Shown here one piece after another: positions 1 through 12,690 of a stretch of DNA of 64,000 bases. The stretch is from Antilocapra americana. Taxonomy: Eukaryota > Chordata > Mammalia > Artiodactyla > Antilocapridae. The DNA lies in the NCBI GenBank assembly GCA_007570785.1, contig ML664183.1, forward strand, positions 17,593,368-17,657,367, in the 5' to 3' direction. Under the pieces are notes generated by a model, which had not been told where the DNA came from, made no database searches, and saw nothing but the letters and a program-made list of their open reading frames with translations. Position numbers and translations under genes: made by a program. Numbering within the stretch: the stretch's first letter is position 1; each line of letters begins with the position of its first letter.

Positions 1-2735
1 TAGTTTTCTGAATGTTGAGCTTTAAGCCAACTTTTTCACTCTGCTCTTTCACTTTCATCAAGAGGCTCTTTAGTTCTTCTTCACTTTCTGCCCAAAGGGT
101 GGTGTAATCTGCATATCTGAAGTTATTGATATTTCTCCTGACAGTCTTGATTCTAGCTTGTGCTTCTTCCAGCCCAGCGTTTCTCATGATGTACTCTGCA
201 TATATGTTAAATAAGCAGGGTGACAATATACAGCTTTGACATACTCCTTTTCCTATTTGGAAACATTCTTTGTTCCATGTCCAGTTCCAACTGTTGCTTC
301 CTGACTTGCATACAGGTTTTTCAAGAGGAAGGTCAGGTGATCTGGTATTCCCATCTCTTTCAGAATTTTCCACAGTTTATTGTGATCCACACAGTCAAAG
401 GCTTTGGCATAGTCAATAATGCAGAAATAGATGTTTTTCTAGAACTCTCTTGCTTTTTCGATGATCCAGCAGATGTTGGAAGTTTGATCTCTGGTTCCTC
501 TGCCTTTTCTAAAACCAGCTTGAACATCTGGAAGTTCATGGTTCACATATTGCTAAAGCCTGGCTTGGAGAATTTTGAGCATTACTTTACTAGCCTGTGA
601 GATGAGTGCAATTGTGCAGTAGTTTGAGCATTCTTTGGCATTGCATTTCTTTGGGATTGCAATGAAAACTGACCTTTTCCAGTCCTGTGGCCACTGCTGA
701 GTTTTCCAAATTTGCTGGCATATTGAGTGTAGCACTTTCACAGCATCATCTTTCAGGATTTGAAATAGCTCAACTGGAATTCCATCACTTCCACTAGCTT
801 TGTTCGTAGTGATGCTTTCTAAGGCCCACTTGACTTCACATTCCAGGATGTTTGGCTCTATGTGAGTGTGAGTGATCACACCATCGTGATTATCTGGGTT
901 GTGAAGACCTTTTCTTTACAGTTCTTCTGTGTATTCTTGCCACCCTTCTTAATATCTTCTTCTGTCAGGTCCATACAATTTCTGTCTTTAATTGAGCCCA
1001 TCTTTGCATGAAATGTTCCCTTGGTACCTCTAATTTTCTTGAAGAGATCTCTAGTCTTTCCCATCCTATTTTTTTCCTCTATTTCTTTGCATTGATCTCT
1101 GAGGAAGGCTTTCTTATCTCTCCTTGCTGTTCTTTGGAACTCTGCATTCTTATGGGTGTATCTTTCCTTTTCTCTTTTGCTTTTTGCTTCCCTTCTTTTC
1201 ACAGCTCTTTGTAAGGCCTCCTTAGACAGCCATTTTGCTTTTTTGCATTTATTTTGGGGGATGGTCTTAATCCCTGTCTCCTGTACAATGTCACGAACCT
1301 CCATCCATAGTTCATCAGGCACTCTGTCTATCAGATCTAGTCCCTTAAATCTATTTCTCACTTCCACTGTATAGTCATAAGGGATTTGATTTAGGTCATA
1401 CCTGAATGATCTAGTGATTTCCCCACTTTCTTCAATTTAAGTCTGAATTTGGCAACAAGGTGTTCATGATCTGAGCCACAGTCAGCTACTGGTCTTGTTT
1501 TTGCTGTCTGTATAGAGCTTCTCCATCTTTGGCTGCAAAAAATATAATCAATCTGATTTCGTTGTTGACCATCTGGTGATGTCCATGTATAGAGTCTTCT
1601 CTTATGTTGTTGGAAGAGGTTGTTTGCTATGACCAGTGTGTTCTCTTGGCAGAACTCTTTTAGCCTTTGCCGTGCTTCATTCTGTACTCCAAGACCAAAT
1701 TTGCCTGTTACTCCAGGTGTTTCTTGACTTCCTACTTTTGCATTCCAGACCCCTATAATGAAAAGGACATCTTTTTTGGGTGTTAGTTCTAGAAGGTCTT
1801 GTAGGTCTTCATAGAACTGTTCAACTTCAGCTTCTTCAGCATTACTGGTTGGGGCATAGACTTCGATTACCACAATATTGAATGATTTCCCTGGAAATGA
1901 ACAGAGATCAATCTGTTGTTTTTGAGATTGCCTCCAAGTACTACATTTCAGACTCTTTTGTTGACTGTGATGGCTACTCCATTTCTTCTAAGGGATTCCT
2001 GCCCACAGTAGTAGATACAATGGTCATCTGAGTTAAATTCACCCATTCCCATCTGTCTTAGTTCACTGATTCCTACAATGTTGATGTTCACTCTTGCCAT
2101 CTCCTGTTTGACCACTTCCAATTTGCCTTGATTCATGGACCTAACATTCCAGGTTCCTCTGCAATATTGCTCTTTATAGCATCGAACCTTGCTTCTATCA
2201 CCAGTCACATCCACAACTGGGTGGTTTTTTTTTTTTTTGCTTTGTCTCCATCCCTTCATTCTTTCTGGAGTTATTTCTCCACTGATCTGCAGTAGCATAT
2301 CGGGCACCTACCAACCTGAAGAATTCATCTTTCAGTGTCCTATCCTTTAGCCTTTTCATACTGTTCATAGGGTTCTCAAGGCAAGAATACTGAAGTTGTT
2401 CACCATTCCCTTCTCGGTGGACCACATTCTCTCAGACCTCTCCATTATGACCCGTCTGTCTTGGGCGGCCCCACACAGCATGGCTTGATTTCACTGAGTT
2501 AGACAAGGCTAGTTGGCTAGTTGTCTGTGATTGTGGTTTCAGTCTTTCTGCCCTCTGTATCTTCTCTCAGCGCCTACCCTCTTACTTGGGTTTCTCTTAC
2601 CTTGGACGTGGGGTATCTCTTCACGGCTGCTCCAGCAAAGCACAGCCGCTGCTCCTGACCTTGGATGTGGGTAGCTCCTCTCGGTCGCCGCCCCTGACCT
2701 TGGAGGTGGGTAGCTCCTCTCTGTCGGTCCTGCGC
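1..2735 (-). mobile_element. BovB (RTE-type) LINE, 5' part, 3' end outside the window
   Basis: Read on the minus strand, 1948-2307 encodes the start of the BovB APE-type endonuclease (TWNVRSMNQGKLEVVKQEMA), 1391-1873 continues it (VYAPTSNAEEAEVEQFYEDL, DYIFCSQRW) and 553-1367 covers the linker and start of the reverse transcriptase. The reading frame is broken by several stops and shifts, so the copy is dead. 2460-2735 is the GC-rich repeated leader typical of long BovB copies, so the element is nearly complete at its 5' end. Confidence 0.93.
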
Positions 2736-3436
2736 CATTGCAGCTGCCACTCCTTCCAAATAGGCACCTTTCCAAACCCCTTCTGCAGTGAGTTCTTGGT
2801 AGTCTCTCCATTTCCCATCAGAGAAAGAGGTGCCTGGTTGTCTGCTAAGAGCCAAGGCCAAGTCAACAATGGGTGAGAAAAATGGAGAACATGTCAAATA
2901 CCGAGTATAAATACCCTGTTGACAGGGAGGAGCTAAGCTTACGTGGACCATCTCCCAGGGCAGGCATCAGGGCAGAAGGGGTGTCCCTGAAGAAATGGTA
3001 ATAGCAATTTTGATATTGCCAGTTTTCCATTCCCAAAATCAAGACTGCAAATCAGGAGGACAGCTACCCCGTGTCACTGGACATGAATGTGTGAGGTCAC
3101 CCCAAAGAGATGGATCTGTGCCACCCAGTCTCCCTGCAGTGCAGGATGCTTCTGGCTGTGACTCTGAGTTGTACTCTCAGCTAATTTCCCATTCAGATGA
3201 GGAAATTTTCCCCAAACTTTTCCAAAAGGTGTCCCCCAGGACAGCAGTGTCATCTGAGGCTATACATGAGAAATGCCTCATTGGTGGCTTAAGAGGTGGT
3301 TTGTGTAGTGACAATGATGTATTGAAGAAAAAGTTCAGTTTGGCTCACTGGAGCAAATTGTACAGAGGTCTTCCAACTTAACATTCCTTTGGTTGCTTGA
3401 AATCAGCCATGGTAGGAGTAGTTTTTGTGTTGTGTG
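2736..3436. other. Unassigned sequence with one unrecognised ORF
   Basis: No repeat or gene that I recognise. It holds an ATG-initiated open frame at 2995-3381 (+), listed separately, and a TATAAATA string at about 2905-2912. Confidence 0.4.
2995..3381 (+). other. Unrecognised 128-codon open frame
   Basis: Begins MVIAILILPVFHSQNQDCKS and ends SKLYRGLPT. It shows no domain, signal or membrane pattern that I can name and resembles no family known to me. It could be chance, an exon fragment or an old pseudogene. A TATA-like string lies about 85 bases upstream, which is common by chance in AT-rich DNA. Confidence 0.12.
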
Positions 3437-3506
3437 CTTTTTTAAAAAATTGAAGTATAGTTGATTTACAATGTGTTAGTTTTGGATGTACAGCACAGTG
3501 ATTCAG

Positions 3507-3552
<46 letters not shown>

Positions 3553-3893
3553 CCTTCAGATTCTTTTTCCTTGTAGGTCATTAGTTTCCTGTGTTATGCA
3601 GTAAGTCCTTATTGGTTACCTATATTATATAGTAGAGTGTATACGTTAATCCCAAACTCCTAATTTATCCCCCGCCCTTTCTGCTTTGGTAACCATAAAT
3701 TTGTTTTCTGTGTCTGAGTCTCTTTCTGTTTTGAAAATAAGTTCATTTGTTTTTTAGATTTCACATATAGGCAACATCATGTGATATTTATCTTTCTCTT
3801 GTCTGGCTTACTTCACTTAGCATAATAATATTTAGGTCCATCCATATTGCTACAAATGGCATTATTTCATTCTGTTTTATGGATGAATAATTG
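3437..3893 (-). mobile_element. L1 3' fragment, antisense
   Basis: Matches the antisense 3' end of cetartiodactyl L1 (ttgaagtatagttgatttac, then tgattcagttac, then tatagtagagtgtat). An (AC)n microsatellite has grown inside it. Confidence 0.85.
3509..3549. repeat. (AC)n microsatellite
   Basis: About 20 uninterrupted AC units inside the L1 fragment. Confidence 0.98.
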
Positions 3894-5134
3894 TCTGCCT
3901 AACTTCCTATACAGGAAAGACACCTCATAGGAGGTTAACTCACTGACTAGTGTTTCCTTATGTTTTCTCAGAGTGGGGAAGAATTCCTTTTACAAAAGGC
4001 ATTCATTCATTCACAGGTCTTAAAGTTCCTCCTCTACTCTTGCCAAGTCAAGGAAAATTTTTGTTGTAGAAAATAGGAGAGCTCCTCATGGGTTAGACTA
4101 AAGTATGAGAGGAGTTATTCATTAGTGCTTGGTAAAAGTATCTGTACCAAAAAAAGAGTAATTGTGAAGCAATCCTATTTAATAACTTTTAAGTGCACTT
4201 ACCATGTGTTTCTCAATTAATTGTCACAACAACCTTTGGAGGTTATGATTATTTCTGTTTTACAGATGAGGGACTAGTAGCATAGAGAAGTTAAGTGACT
4301 TCCTCTGTACGTGAGACTCCACTTTTGTTGTGTGAAAACCTATCTCAACCAGCAGCAGAATGGTAGATTTCCTAATTTAATGGAGTCTCTCATGTATTTC
4401 ATTAAGTGGGAACTTCAGACACAGAGCAGAGGTTGGAAGAGGGAACGTGAAACATCAGGTTTCAGCTTGCTCAGCCGTGGTCCATTAGGCAAAGCAGGAG
4501 TCATTCCTCCCAGTGTTTCTTATGCAAAAGCAAAACAACACTCTTTGGCAATCATGTTTTCACCTTTCTTCCTTTTCTGGATTCTGCCAGAAATCGTCAA
4601 CAAGGTTGTAATACTTTTTAGGGGAAATTAAGTCTATTTCTCTCCCACATGCTTTCCCCCCACCCCCAATTTGATAGACTCTTGGAAGAACTGCTATATT
4701 CATGAGATTTTTGTTTTGTGTTATAGTCACAAACATTAACCTCAGGTTTCACTCTAATGCTTTTAGACCTGCCTGAATAGCCGGTTCTCAAATTGAATCC
4801 GTTTCAACAATTTGTTTTCTCACATTTCCTTTGGTTAGTGGCATCAAATTCTCTCAATCTTAAAAAAACTAAAGTGATGTCCGGCTTCCCCCTGTCCTTC
4901 ACCTCCCACATTGAGCAATTGTCACATCCTGGTGACAAGCTTCCCCGATACTTCTCAAATGTATGCCCTCTTTCCATTCCCACTGCCATCTCCGTATACC
5001 ACCTTGGTTCTGTTTCCCTCCCAAATGGGATTTCACCTTTCTTTTTAAATGGCTGTCCATCTCTAACTCCAGGTTCCAAAATATTTTTTTAGCTTCCAAA
5101 ATATTTTTCAGCATCCTTTTTTTTCCTTATTACC
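3894..5134. other. 5' flanking sequence without a recognised gene
   Basis: Apart from the MIR at 4180-4302 I see no gene or repeat. Short open frames at 4311-4631 and 4793-5092 have no recognisable content. Confidence 0.5.
4180..4302 (+). mobile_element. MIR SINE fragment
   Basis: Degenerate MIR core including ttttacagatgagggact and agaagttaagtgactt. Confidence 0.7.
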
Positions 5135-5432
5135 AATTTTAAAAAATTGAAGAATAACTCATTTACAATGTTGTATTAATTTCTACTATACACCAAAGTG
5201 ATTTAGATTTATATATATTCCTTTTTAAAATATTTTTTCCATTATAGTTTATCATAGAATATTGAATATAGTTCTCTGTGCTATACAGTAGGATCTTGTT
5301 GTTCATCCATTCTATACATAAGAGCTTACATCTCCTAACCCCAACCCCTCTCTACATCCCTTCCTTGTCTGACTAGTTTTTTTGTTTTTCATTTTCATTT
5401 TTATTATTTTCTATGTCTGTGAATGTATTTCA
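5135..5432 (-). mobile_element. L1 3' fragment, antisense
   Basis: Antisense L1 3' end (aaaattgaagaataactcat, then tatacagtaggatcttgttg). Confidence 0.85.
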
Positions 5433-5611
5433 GAAAATAATTTTGAATAAAGGAGCAATGGACTAAATTGGAGGTTGCAACTTGTGGTTGACATGTGTTA
5501 AGTTTGTCACACATAGTGTTTACCTAAATGATGATAAAATATTTATTCAGAATTGTTTGCCTGCATTTGAAATCAAGAAATTAAGATAAACAATAAACAC
5601 TGATATCACTG

Positions 5612-6035
5612 GCTTTTTTTGGCATAGAGGTTATCATACTAAGTGAAGTTGGAGAAAAATACCACATGATACTTCATATGTGGAATCTGAAAAAATGATA
5701 CAAATGAACTTACTAACAAAACAGAAACAAACTCACAGACAGAGGACAAACTTATGATTACCTGAGGGGAAGGGAGGGGAGAGATAAATTAGGAGTTTTG
5801 GATTAACACACTCACTACTGTATATAAAGCAGATAAACAACAAGGACCTGTTAGAGCATAGGGTGCTATATACGATATCTTTTAATAAGCTATGATTAAA
5901 AAGAATCTGAGAAATATGTATATGTATGTATTTGCATGTGTATATGTACAATAGAATCACTTCTGTGCATCTGAAAGTAACACAACATTATAGATCAACT
6001 ATACTTTACCTACTGACTTTTCATTAAAAAATGAG
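5612..6035 (+). mobile_element. L1 3' fragment, sense
   Basis: Sense L1 3' end (cttcatatgtggaatctga, aacaacaaggacctgtt, tagatcaactatactttacc). It is related to the preceding antisense fragment, giving a tail-to-tail inverted L1 pair. Confidence 0.85.
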
Positions 6036-7346
6036 AAAATATGTCAGTACCAGGCTTTCGTCCCCCTCAGATGGGCACACGCTTTCTGACTGTGACAGTC
6101 CTCACTGATCCCATTGTCTCCTCAACACCCAGGGTCGCTATGATGCACCTATCTTGCCGATGTCTTTGGGTTTCAGTCGGCTAAAGCACACCTCTATCTT
6201 TGGGAGAGTTGCTGATAAACATGTCCACTTATTTGCTTCCACCTTCAGTGGGCATATGATGTAGGCTCCTTCTTCCTGGGCAAGATTTTAAGCATTGTTT
6301 AGCATCTCATTTTCTCCTCTACAAATTGAGTTTGTTTTTTCTCCCTCCAAAGACTTTTCAAGGATAATTTGGCTTATGACCTACTTAAACTAGAGCAAGA
6401 TGTTTTCTTTTGTTTCATAATTCAGTTTGATTATGGCAGGAATTGTGGTTTGGCTAGAGATGTCCTCTCCCAGCAGTGCTGGCAGGCCTGTCAGGAACAT
6501 CATGCCAATTTCCTGATGTTTTTTTTCTCCCTTTAATGGTGCTGTTAAGGGCCTACATAAAATCTGCTGTTGGTGGCCTGTCTCTTTCAAGATATATTGA
6601 GGTAGTTTTTCAGCATTGTGAGGTGAGATTGGAAGCCCTTTTTCTTTTTTCTTGGTTGACTACTCATTCTGTTTAAAAGGCTTATAGCTCAATGGTTTGG
6701 TTTTTGAAAGAAATAGTTCCTCAGCCAATTCATAATTCCAGATTTTAAAAAGAAACTCACTAAGGCTGATTGATGTTCAGCAAGAATGCATTGACATAAA
6801 CACATCAGTTGTTTACCCTGGCATCTCTTTAAATTTGTCAGTGATCAGGCTGGACCTCAATAATTAAATCTTTTGAATATACCAACCCGGGAATTGACAC
6901 ACTGGAATGGAAAAAAATATGAATCTTCCAGCCTGTCTTTATCTGCAGACTCATTTGTTAGGCAGTAGGTTGCACAACTTGGCCACAGCTGTGTGTCACA
7001 TTGTGGTAGCTGTCCTTTTAGGAAAACACCAACATCCTTATCACATTCAGGATAACCTTGATCTCTTATGATGCATCCAAGGTTTAGCTCACCTGGGCCC
7101 GAAGAGGCAGCTCAGCCTGTTTACTGGTTAGAGAAATAATAAGCAGGTAGAACCTGCTCTGTTCCATTAGACTTGACTACACTAGTTGATGCCTCAGTCG
7201 TTCTAAAACTACCATATGATCTGATCATCGATGGATTGGTTGGTTAGAAGCTCAAACGAGATGGAGTCAGGTGAGCACCGTCTGCTTCATGATGCCAAGA
7301 AAAAAAAAAACTATTTTCAGTGGTGTTTTTTGTTTGATGATGCCTA
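6036..7346. other. 5' flanking sequence without a recognised gene
   Basis: No coding sequence, RNA gene or repeat family that I recognise. Confidence 0.5.
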
Positions 7347-7541
7347 AGACTGGCTCAGTGGATAATGTAATACAGGAGACACAGGAGATGCAGGTTTGAT
7401 CCCTGGCTCAAGAAGATCCCTTGGAGGAGGAAATGCAACCCATACCAGTATTCTTGCCTGGAGAATCCCATGGACAGAGGAGCCTGACAGGCTACAGTCC
7501 ACGGGGCTGCAAAGAGTTGGACACAACTAAGCATGCAAGCA
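7347..7541 (+). mobile_element. Bov-tA SINE
   Basis: Ruminant tRNA-derived SINE: ggctcagtggataa head, box B ggtttgatccctgg, and the tail cccatggacagaggagcctg ... gagttggacacaac. Confidence 0.93.
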
Positions 7542-8261
7542 TGTCCTTGTCCAAGAGTAGATGAACAGGGTTGACACCTTTTTTTTTTTAACCTAATTGA
7601 ATTAGTTACTCAGTGTGACTTTTTCATACCCTGAATTCATCCTTTAAAAAATTATCCTTGCATCACAAAAATAATACATGATCATTGCACAAAAATTAAA
7701 TGTTTAAGTAATATGCAGAAAATAAAAATTATCCAAATCCCAACTTAATAAAACCTTGTAGCATTTGGAAACAGATTTGTTTGTTTTTGTCTCCATCTTC
7801 ATTTTTATTTTTTTAATAGCTTTAAAACATGGAGTTCTTTCTTTTAAACCCCAAACTTAAAAAAAAAATTCTTGGAGGAAAATGTTTTCAAATATGGTAC
7901 TCATTCTTCTGCTGACTTACAGACTATTAAACAAAAATGACTCAAGCTGTTTCTCTCATCACTGACTGTTGTCATAGACCAAGTCATTTTTCATTTGAGC
8001 CCTCTTTCAGCTATCACTTTTGCTACCTGTGTGTCTCCTTCTAGAAACGATCTGTGATTGGAAGACAAAGAATGATTGGTTAGAACTTTATGTAAATTAA
8101 AAATCACCAAGCCCTGCATGAGCTGAAGACTCTCCTATGATATAAAATGCATGGATTTCCATTCATAAGTTTCTGTGACCTCATAACCTTTTATATTTCC
8201 TCCCCATTTTAGCCATGTCTTAGAGTTGAGAGTACATGAAATGTGATCTCTGAATTAGATA
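7542..8261. other. 5' flanking sequence without a recognised gene
   Basis: AT-rich; nothing that I can assign. Confidence 0.45.
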
Positions 8262-8750
8262 AATTTTAATATTTTTCAAAATGTAATGTTGAGCATCCTT
8301 TGATATACCCTTTCATCATTTGGATGTCTTTGGCAAAAAAAAAAAAAATCTATGTATTTCCTCTGCTTATTTTTAAATTGAATTGTTTCTTTTTTTGGTT
8401 GTTGAGTTGTATGAGTTCTTGATATTTTGGATACTAACTTCTTATCTAACAAATAGTTTGCAAATATTTTCTCCTGTTCTGTAGGCTGTCTTGTCATTTT
8501 GTTGATTGTCTCATCTGCAGTTTGGAAGCTTCCATTTGCTGTAGACCCACTTACTGATTTTTGTTTTTGCTGCTTGTGCTTTTTTTTGGTCGTATTCAAA
8601 AAAAATTATTGCCAAGATCAACGATCTTCCCTATATTTCTTCTAGGAGTTTTATAGTTTCAGGTGTTATGTGTAAACCTTTAATCTATTTTGAGTTAGTT
8701 TGTGTATTGTGAGATAGGATTTCAATTTCAATTTTCTGTATGTGGAAGTA
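8262..8750 (-). mobile_element. Old L1 (L1M type) fragment, antisense
   Basis: Antisense of the L1 ORF2/3' region (tgcttatttttaaattgaattg, and ttttatagtttcaggtgtta). Diverged and interrupted by A runs. Confidence 0.75.
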
Positions 8751-9353
8751 AAACCATTTGATTCATGGCATTTATCGGACTGAAGGAAATTTTAAAAGAA
8801 GATTTATAATTTGGGTAAGGAGTCAGTGTCATTAGCTGCTACGAATCAGGTGGCTGTGTCATTCAAGATGGATGGGGGTCTTTGCCGTGGTAAAATCTTT
8901 ATTTGCTTAACACATAGGCATCACTTCTTTATGCAAAGCGTACTCCTGTCTGAGGACTCTTAGGTAGATTTCTTCCAGATGGTGCCTCAGAGATCTTGTA
9001 ACCTGGGGGATATACAGTTGCTGGGGTCACCCCAGCAGAGAGAGCATGGAGAACTCACACTTGCTCTCAAATGCTTCCACATTAATACTTCAATCCGGAG
9101 GTAACACACGTCACTGCCACCTCCAGCCCACTGACCAATGAAATGACTGCCAGAGGGCTGGAAAGTGTGAACTTCCCGGTGTCTGCAGAGGAATGGAGAA
9201 TCAGGTATGGATGAGTATGAAGTCTCAATGGCAGTGACTTTGGGCAAGTAACTTATCTATATGACGTGGGGGTTGGACTAGATGATTTTAGCATCCTTAT
9301 TCTCTTTTCATAATTCCTGAGTCTAAATATTTGACCTCCTATTAGCCTTGGTT
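8751..9353. other. 5' flanking sequence without a recognised gene
   Basis: No recognisable content; the open frame at 8987-9247 (-) has no known features. Confidence 0.45.
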
Positions 9354-9560
9354 TTTTAAAAAAAAAGAGTTATTTATTTGACTGTGTCGGGTGTTAGTTG
9401 CAGCATTTGGGACCTTTTGTTTGGCCCATGGACGCTAGCTGTGGTGCCTGGGCTTAGTTGCCTGTGGCATGTGGGATCTTCGCTCCCCAACCAGGGGTCG
9501 AACACATATCCCCTGAATTGCAAAGCAGATTCTCAACCACTGGACCACCAGGGAAGACCC
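9354..9560 (-). mobile_element. CHR-type tRNA SINE, antisense
   Basis: Antisense cetartiodactyl SINE ending gaccaccagggaagacc, with box-B-like caggggtcgaacacatat. Confidence 0.85.
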
Positions 9561-9616
9561 AGCTCTGTGTTTTTAACTACTTTGTAGGAATTATTTGATT
9601 GTTACCCTCAGGAGGT

Positions 9617-9810
9617 TGGTCTTCCCTGGTCATTCAGTCAGTGAAGAATCTGCCTGAAGTGCAGGAGACCTGAGTTTGATCCCTGGGTTGGGGAGATCCC
9701 CTGGAGAAGGAAATGGCAATCTACGCCAGTATCCTTGCCTAGAAAATCCCATGGACAGAGGGGCCTGGTTGCAAAGAGTCGGACACAACTGAGTGACTAA
9801 CACTTTCACT
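9617..9810 (+). mobile_element. Bov-tA SINE
   Basis: ggtcttccctggtcattcag head, gagtttgatccctgggttgg, tail agagtcggacacaactgag. Confidence 0.94.
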
Positions 9811-9864
9811 AAGGAGGTCGGGCGTGTTAATACTATTAATGGTGTAGCTGATGGTCAAGCTGGA

Positions 9865-10070
9865 GGGCTCTGAAGACAGATGATCTGGCTTTGAATCCAG
9901 CTTCATCTCCTACTGGCAGTAGGACTCTTGGCTATTTGTTTAACTTCTCTATGATTGTTCTTTTTTTCATTCAAATGGAAAATAAGGATAGGAGTAATAC
10001 CATCCTCAAAGAATGACTGAGTATTAAATGAGGCAGGTTGTGTGATGTTTTTAGAAGAGGTCAGGAACAT
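9865..10070 (-). mobile_element. MIR SINE fragment, antisense
   Basis: ctggctttgaatccagctt ... taacttctctatg ... agtattaaatgaggca, the usual antisense MIR landmarks. Confidence 0.7.
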
Positions 10071-11057
10071 AAAAAGAGTTCAACAAATTAATTTCATTTT
10101 ATTTTTTTATTATTATTTTAAAAAGATAAAAAGTCCTTCTCTTGTTTTAATAAATTTCTAACGTGGCAGCAGTTCAATAAGTTGTCACCCTTTGCGTTGG
10201 TGTGATTAGCCAGCCCAGCCCAATCTCCTTAATCTACTGATGTGCAAAATGGAGTCACAAACACTACCTATAGGCGATCTGAGTCTTTACACAAGACCAC
10301 TAACCCTTTGGGATTTGTGTCTCATCTGCTTTAGCTTAGATTTCATCGCTGTCTTGACTCCATATCTGATGGATCCTGCCTTTGACTCCTGCAAGTTTGG
10401 GATTCCTGCCTGGTTCTGACTTCACAGGCCAACCTCCTTGATTCTTGGGGAATCCGCTTACCTCCAGTGGGACCTCCCTACCCTAATCGCAGCCTCTCAG
10501 AGCCAAAACCCTTCCTCAGCTTCTGGTTCACACTGAGACTTGGTCCTGGCCTCACACAGTGGAGAGAGATACTCCTCTCAATTCATTGGCCATACCATTT
10601 GAGTCTGGCTATCTCAGAGGCCACCTAAGCTTATAACCATCCCAAGTCGATGACAAACCCACAATGTTAAGTTCTCCTGCAGACATTTTATCACTCCATG
10701 TAGAGCATGTGAGTAAGAAATTTTTCTTCTTTCCTCTGGATCTTAAGTGGGTTATCCTTGGGAAAAAGCTGCAGCAAGACAAATTGCAGCGAGAAAGAGC
10801 ATGAGGATTGGTATGCATTTGCTCTGTAGCATGGGAATGGCCTGTTTTCCTTCCCCTTTTGCTTTTCAGCTGGTCCAAGGCGGGGTTGGAAGGGGTTGGG
10901 GGTGGAGGGGGGATGGAATCCTCTGTGAATGGTTCAAGTACATTTGCTCCAGGCAGGGGAGATAGTAGTTCTCACCAGGTAAGCTTCCTCCTCAGGCTGG
11001 TTCTGCTTAATACAAGAAAGACAGTGTACTTTAAAAAAAAAAAAATTTGATTTTCTC
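10071..11057. other. 5' flanking sequence without a recognised gene
   Basis: No gene recognised. The open frames around 10609-11050 lack any known domain; one includes a short G-rich run (about 10883-10914). Confidence 0.45.
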
Positions 11058-11347
11058 TCATTTAAAAAAATTTTATTTAGTTTTGGTTATGCTGGGTCTT
11101 CATTTTGACTCATGGGCTCTTTGTTGCTGTTTAGGTTTTCTCTAGTGGCAGATTTTCTCTAAAGCAGTAGAGGGCTGCTCTCTGGTTGCAGAGCATGGGC
11201 TCTAGAGTGTACAGGCTCAGTAGTTCTGGCACTTCCATGCCGCTTAGTTGCCCTGCAGCATGTGGGATCTTAGTTCCCGACCAGGATCTAACCTATGTTC
11301 TCTGCATTGACAGGGGATTCTTAACCACTGGGACACCAGGGAGGTTC
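11058..11347 (-). mobile_element. CHR-type SINE, antisense
   Basis: ggttatgctgggtcttcatt ... gttgccctgcagcatgtggg ... cactgggacaccagggaggt. Confidence 0.85.
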
Positions 11348-11473
11348 TGACAATGTGCTTTAGTGTCAGGCTCCCGTCCGCTCTACGTTGAGTCCCATTG
11401 GACTTTGATAAGCAAGTTGCTTTCTGTTTCTCTTGGTCCTTTCTTTTCCAAGTTCTATCAAAGGATTGCGTTG

Positions 11474-11597
11474 GGAGTTTTCTGGTGGTCCAGTGGTTAA
11501 GACTCTGCACGCCCAATGAAGGGGGCACAAGTTAGATCCCTAATTGGGGAACTAAAATCCCAGATATGGAGAGGTGCAGCCAAAACCTCAATAGCAA
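11474..11597 (+). mobile_element. CHR-type SINE, sense
   Basis: gagttttctggtggtccag head and tggttaagactctgcacg, with the typical gtgcagccaaaa tail. Confidence 0.8.
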
Positions 11598-12461
11598 TGA
11601 AAAGGACAGTGAGGTACTTTCCCCCAGAAATGCACAGTACAGGTGGGAGATGCTATGCATCTGAGATTTATGTGGAAGGAAAAATTACATCAAAGATATT
11701 GTCTTTCGTCCCTGAAATCATCATGATAAATGCAGCTGTAGCCTGCTTTCCTCCAATCGGCCTTCCTAATCTTGAATGGCAAACAGATCAAATTTGTCAC
11801 TGCCAAATGCAGTAGATTCTTATGTGTGGTTTTGGAAAGAGACAAATCATCAGAAAAATTTCCGAATGCTCTGCCAAGTTATATAGCTCCACACTGTTTA
11901 CCTAACAGTAGAGAAAGAGTGAAGTTTAGCAATTCAATTTTATCTAAATTTTAAAATTCTCTGAAAGTTTTGAAACTAGCAAAAACCTCCTTCTCCCCAA
12001 GGTTGAGTATGTCAGACTCCAACAGGGAGATCTATAGAACCAAGCTTGAGGAATACACCAAGAAAACGCCTGTGCTATAAGGTTTTAAAGGTACAGAACC
12101 TGCCACATTTGGGCATCCACATTCAATTTAATAACTCATTTGCATCATGCTGTAGAGTTAGCAAAGAACTTTTTAAAAAAGTGCCTATATTAATCAGGTA
12201 ATTTTTGTGTTAGTCTTTATTTTTCACACAAGGAAAATGAAACTTAGAGGGATAAAGATCACTGAGAAAAAAAGCCTCAATCTTCAGATTCCGAATTACA
12301 ACCTTTTCCATACCCTCAATGTTTCTGTTTATCTTTTGCCCTTTGTGTTGAAAGTAGGACTAGGGTAAATTTGTGAAGAGGAGCTCTGTAGACTTGAAAT
12401 AGTTTGTCTACCCTTTTGTCTGAGAAAAGCAGGACTGTCTGTATTGCTGGGAATGTGTGTG
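11598..12461. other. 5' flanking sequence without a recognised gene
   Basis: Nothing assignable on either strand. Confidence 0.45.
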
Positions 12462-12690
12462 AATGCTAAGTTGCTTCTGACTAAGCTAAGTCATGTCTGA
12501 CTCTTTTATGACCCCATGGACGCCTGCCAGGCTCCTCTGTGCATGGGATTTTCCAGACAAGAATACCTAAGTGGGTTGCCATTTCCTTCTCTGGGGAATC
12601 TTCCCAACCCAGGGATCGAACCCACATCTCTTATGTCTCCTGCACTGGCAGTCAGGTTCTTTACCACTGGTGCCACCTGGGAAACCTGGG
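12462..12690 (-). mobile_element. Bov-tA SINE, antisense
   Basis: ctaagtcatgtctgactc ... accccatggacgcctgccag ... gggatcgaacccacatctc ... ggtgccacctgggaaacc. Confidence 0.93.

Noticed and set aside
2580..2740. GC-rich stretch with several CpGs that could be a CpG-island promoter
   Set aside because: It matches the repeated leader of BovB and belongs to that element.
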